The notes below the pieces were generated by a model. That model was given only the letters and a program-made list of their open reading frames with translations. It did not search any database and was not told the DNA's origin. Source: Trametopsis cervina (taxonomy: Eukaryota > Basidiomycota > Agaricomycetes > Polyporales > Irpicaceae). Taken from it: 64,000 bases of DNA. Position 1 is the first letter of the stretch. Every line of letters starts with the position of its first letter. The stretch spans positions 434,001 through 498,000 of the forward strand of contig MU278367.1 of NCBI GenBank assembly GCA_022385755.1, read 5' to 3'. A program made the translations under genes and the position numbers. Positions 59,983 through 64,000 of the stretch are shown piece after piece.

Positions 59983-62900
59983 CTATGATAATGACGATTG
60001 TTGCTCCCTCTGCCACGCTAGGAACTCCTCGTGTGCACTTTTCTGATTGGTCCACTCTTTCAGGACCTTCTTTGCCGCGTTCTTACTCAACTCCTTCCCT
60101 TGTCCATCTGTCAAAGGAACTCCGTCCTCGTTCCAACTGCCGTACGTCGCTTCCGGTACGTGTGGTGGCTTGAACATATCTAGCGGCGAAAGTCGACCTT
60201 TTTCAAGTTTCGCGAGCTTCTTCTGACGCTCTGCCTCCGCAGCAGCGGCTTTCCGAGCGAGCTTGGCCTGCTCTTGTGCTCGTTTCTCATCTCGGGCCTT
60301 GATCAGCTCAGCTGGCGACACCAATTTCACAAGAGCCTTTCCATCTGGCAAAGCGGCGAATTAAGTGATCCTTTTGAAGGAAGAATGAGATTATCAATGA
60401 TTCATAGAATGCGTACCTTCCTGATCATCCAGTGCGACACCCAACGGCACGAGATCGGTATCGCGAAGCTTGTCGCACAGTGCTAAAATGTCTTTTAGCG
60501 CCTGGGCCTGAGCCTCATCTTTCTTCTCTGCCTTTGCGGCATCAATAGCAAGCTTGCGAACCCCATCTCTGAAAGAGGACAGCGAGCGAAGATAAGGCAT
60601 GAGAATTTCCTCGCGCTATGTGTCCATTTGTATGGTTTAGAGTTGTCAGTAAGGCACTGGGTCGACCGAGGAGCAGAGGAACGTTGCTCACGTTAACGTT
60701 TTCCTCTCCCTCGGCGGCGTCCTGGCCCCAGCCAATCTCAGAAGATTCGCCTTCTCCAAGACCGAACATGCGTAACATCTCGCCTACCCATCTCGCCACT
60801 CTCTCCACCACGCTTACGTCTAGGTTCGTATTGATATTGCGAGATTTGATATAGACATTGGTTCGAGAGACGATGTCCCGGATTACATCCAGCGCCACGG
60901 GTGTGTTGTACGAGTCACAAAGAGCGGCGCGGAACGCGAGCTGAGCTTGATGAAACTTCTCTGTAAGATCCTTCTCAGCGTCTCCATATCGGTGGGAGGA
61001 CTCGTTACGAGGCCCTTCTGCCTGAGCTTGATGAATGAGAGCCTTCACGTTGCCGAAGAAGTTCTACGATGGAACGAAAACTTGTTTCAATGCACAGAAA
61101 AATGTGTGAAAGATGACCGTGCGCACATTCAGCGTCGCCTCAAGGTTCTTCACCTCGCCGGTCATTAGAGATTCAGAGAAGTCAACTTTCGCATTCCAGA
61201 GCTGCGTAAGGAACGCGAGCCTCATCTGACGGGCGGTGTATTTCTGGAGGATTTCCTAAGAACATGCGAGGGTCGGTCAGAACATCGTCCTAAACGGCTC
61301 GGGAAACGGGGCACTGACGTCAATGGTGACGAAGTTCTTCAAAGATTTACTCATCTTGAGGCCTTCGATGTGCAGATGACCCGTATGCAGGAAGTAATTC
61401 ACCCACGTACGGCACTCATGGTATGCCTGATGAGAGTAAGCCTCATGCTAACAACGAGTTTGCAATAATGGTGTCCCACCTCGCTCTGTGCCATCTCATT
61501 ATCGTGATGGGGGAAAGCCAAGTCGACGCCACCGGAATGGATGTCCATGTTATCTCCTAGCACTGCACTAGCCATCACGGAGCACTCGATGTGCCATCCA
61601 GGCCGCCCAGGACCCCATGGCGACGGCCAGCTTGGCTCACCCGGTTTCGACGCCTTCCACAAAGCAAAGTCGGCCGACGACCGGCGACCTGTCGCAACTG
61701 ACAGCGCGCCCTCACCTTCTGCCAAAAGCTCATTGTTCCCTTTACTCCATGGTTCAAGCTTGGCGTAATCGTGAGTCTCCGCCTTGTCGAAGGTGCGCGT
61801 GTCAAAGTAGACACTGCCATCGACCTCATAGCCATATCCGTTCTTGATGATCCCCTCGACAAAGGCTACAATCTCCGGTACATATTCGGTGACGCGCGTC
61901 AATGTATCGGGATCGCGCACGCGCAAGCGACGCATATCATTGAAGAATTGCTGCTCCCAATACGAGGATAAATTTCGGAATATGCTGTGGTCGGTTACTG
62001 AATGACCTTCCTACGGTGAGTCAGTGCGTTGGGAATAGATTATTAACAAAAATGTACGTACTGCTGCATCCAGGGTCAGCGCAAGGATGTCACGCGAGTC
62101 CTCTATGAGAGAATGCGCCGCTTCTTGTGAAGTTTGTTGCTGTTTTATCACAGTCTGCAGGGCAGTGTATGCTTTGTTCTGCAACATATCTTCTGTACTG
62201 GGAAAGGTGCGTCTAGATCATGTGACATACCGCTGCAGAGAAATGCATGTCGAATTTCTCGTCTCGTTTCAAGCATTCTTGCTTCCAGGTCTTGTCTGCG
62301 TCCTGGAAACGTGTAACCAAAGGGGGCCACGCATCCTGTTCTGATCCCTCGGCAGGCTTGTCTGAGGCTTGAAGGCCTTTTGACACTTTCGAGCGCACAT
62401 AGCTTGTCCACGAGTCAGTGACAATGGTGAGCAATTCAGGCGTCAAGGCTGTGTGACTGGTCTTGAACTTCTCGAAAAGATGGTTTTGGCGCGCTCGTAT
62501 GATGATCTGTACATGGTTAGAATTTGTATACTTTCGACGTGAGTGATGTACATACCTTGTCATCGATATCTGTGATATTCATGACGAAATGGACGTCGTA
62601 ACCGAAATAATCGGTCATAATTCTTCGTAGTACATCTTGTGTCACATAGTTGCTGTAGCCAGGATTAGAGTCTCACGCGATGTCATGTAGTGTTACTTAC
62701 CGAGCGTGTCCCATGTGCGATGCATCGTAGACCGTGGGCCCGCAATTATACCACTTGACGTGTCGCCCATTCGCAGCCACAAACTCCGTCTTGCGCCCGT
62801 AGCAAATCCCTCAGCACACGCACGCTCTCCTAAGTCCCATAGCCTGCTCACCTTTGTCCGCGTGAGGGAATTATACACCTTCAAGACCGGTTCCTCCGTT

Positions 62901-63046
62901 TTCGTGATCGGCAGCCGCCACTCGGGTTGTTGAACGGCCATTTTGCGCCTCTCAGCAAGCAGAAATGAAGTCGCGGAATATGCCCTCGAAGACCTGGCCG
63001 ATGAAAGGCGAACGCAGAAAGGAGATCTAAGCCGTGCGGAAAGCAT
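59983..63046 (-). CDS. CRS1: Cysteinyl-tRNA synthetase, two in-frame starts
   Basis: Class I synthetase charging tRNA-Cys. Many short introns. The HIGH-type motif is SHMGHAR within [17 protein letters not shown] (near 62700-62770), and the second signature [12 protein letters not shown] lies at about 61320-61355. The zinc ligands appear as the Cys of [10 protein letters not shown], and the His and Glu of FPHHDNEM. The C-terminus is a Lys/Glu-rich eukaryotic extension ending at 59983. The long form starts at 63046 ([20 protein letters not shown]), a textbook mitochondrial presequence; a second ATG at 62941 ([14 protein letters not shown]) gives the cytosolic-type start. The first ATG has a weak context (CGG before it) and the second a strong one (AAA before, G after), so leaky scanning could make both forms. 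No second copy is in the window. Confidence 0.93.
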
Positions 63047-64000
63047 CCGCGATTTATTCTGGCGAATGCATCAGGAAAGTGCGAATGACTGCTTAGCGCC
63101 GTGATCTCTTGTGATCAGGTCACGCACGACCACGTTGATCGCGTTCACTCAGCGACATATCTTGTCTCAATCGATGAGTGGCCCTCTCACTGCAATATTC
63201 CAAGTTCTACCGTTGGCGAGAAATCCCAACCGAGGACGCACCGACCTCCTTTCATAAGGCTCTTAAGTCATTCTTAAGTCCGGCTCGGGTGTGGTTCGGA
63301 TGCTGGAAGAGCTTCCTTAGGTTGCGTGGTCAAATCGTTGAAGATGGTCGCTGAGCGTCCTTGCTGTTGGAAGACTATGGCGGGGACGATCATATGAATA
63401 ACACCGAGCAAGAAGACGATACCAAAAATAACCATGTCAAGAAAGCGGTCTGGTTTCTTTTACACGTTTAGCTTATACCATTGCACGAAGACAGAAGAAC
63501 CGGCACCAGTGCCAAAGCGTGAGTTGTGACGACATAAGGTAGACGTCACTAGGAACGGGCACCCTTATGTAAGCGGAGCGTCTATTGTAAGCGCCGGCCA
63601 ATATCGCGAGTTCAAAAAATTTTGAAGTCGGAATGGAGGGGCAGATATGAACTTTCAACACTTCAATTATATGTGACTCCTACTTAATCCTTATTTTTGT
63701 GTTTCTGACAGCTCTCATCCCCTGGATGAGGGGTCTTGTCTTTGCTATCATCTGGTGACCGTGTAGCTGCGGCTGTCCATCAGCGCCGGTCAGCTGTACG
63801 GATCACGCCGCGCTGATGTCCGTGATCCGCTATCCAGATAAGGCAGGTATAAATTTAGCGCTTAACAGGCGCCCGGCCAAATCGTAGCCATGATTTTTTC
63901 AACATGGCTCCAGACGACTCGGAAAGTCGAAATGATGCGTTTTAGTTCGAAAAATATTTTTGGTCAATAAATATTTTCTCTCAACAAGAATCGACTAAAC
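63047..64000. other. Right edge, no supportable gene
   Basis: This is the promoter side of the cysteinyl-tRNA synthetase gene followed by AT-rich DNA. CGGATCACG at 63799-63807 is repeated inverted as CGTGATCCG at 63821-63829. At the very end, AAAATATTT occurs twice within about 35 bases (63950-63985). A minus-strand frame at 63473-63661 lacks any motif. A gene continuing beyond the window cannot be excluded. Confidence 0.45.

Noticed and set aside
63799..63829. 9-base inverted repeat CGGATCACG / CGTGATCCG
   Set aside because: Too short and unsupported to call a terminator, transposon end or operator; noted only in the right-edge entry.

Overview
The window looks like nuclear DNA of a basidiomycete fungus, most likely a mushroom-forming agaricomycete. 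Genes are split by many short introns (about 45-75 bases, GTNNGT donors, CAG/TAG acceptors), lie on both strands without operons, and match families typical of such fungi: a WOPR regulator, an aegerolysin, a CYS3-type bZIP factor, a Rieske-DUF455 fusion and secreted S8A subtilases. No tRNA, rRNA, CRISPR array or recognisable transposon was seen. Gene models were built by eye from reading frames, splice signals and family knowledge; no search was run.

Layout. 1-5.5 kb: mevalonate diphosphate decarboxylase (minus) and the CCR4 deadenylase (plus), divergent. 6.1-10.0 kb: first subtilase (minus). 11.3-12.7 kb: a pterin-carbinolamine-dehydratase-like protein. 12.8-15.0 kb: non-coding DNA with a direct duplication and one unexplained 370-codon frame. 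15.0-16.3 kb: a NUP-family purine nucleoside permease. 18.9-22.4 kb: second subtilase (plus). 22.7-26.0 kb: a ZCCHC9-like zinc-knuckle protein and a Rieske-DUF455 fusion from one short divergent promoter. 26.2-30.1 kb: tandem NADH-diphosphatase (Nudix) paralogues, both minus. 32.6-33.9 kb: YMC-type mitochondrial carrier. 35.1-35.7 kb: aegerolysin. 36.9-40.9 kb: two unrecognised genes, the second with an internal module repeat. 43.9-48.3 kb: a bZIP regulator and an intracellular LysM protein. 48.3-58.1 kb: gene-poor, with only a WOPR transcription factor in the middle. 58.1-63.0 kb: a glycolipid transfer protein, a free-methionine-sulfoxide reductase and cysteinyl-tRNA synthetase with two in-frame starts.

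The genes are mostly independent housekeeping and accessory functions. Links that can be argued are local: two duplications (subtilases, Nudix), two short divergent promoters, and sulfur-amino-acid genes (cysteinyl-tRNA synthetase beside methionine sulfoxide reductase, with a CYS3-like factor about 15 kb away), which may be chance. I found no clear new multi-gene system. The best leads are the exon-duplicated unknown protein, the Rieske-DUF455 fusion with a 12-base exon, a GC-AG intron that differs between tandem paralogues, the dual-start tRNA synthetase and the long orphan frame.
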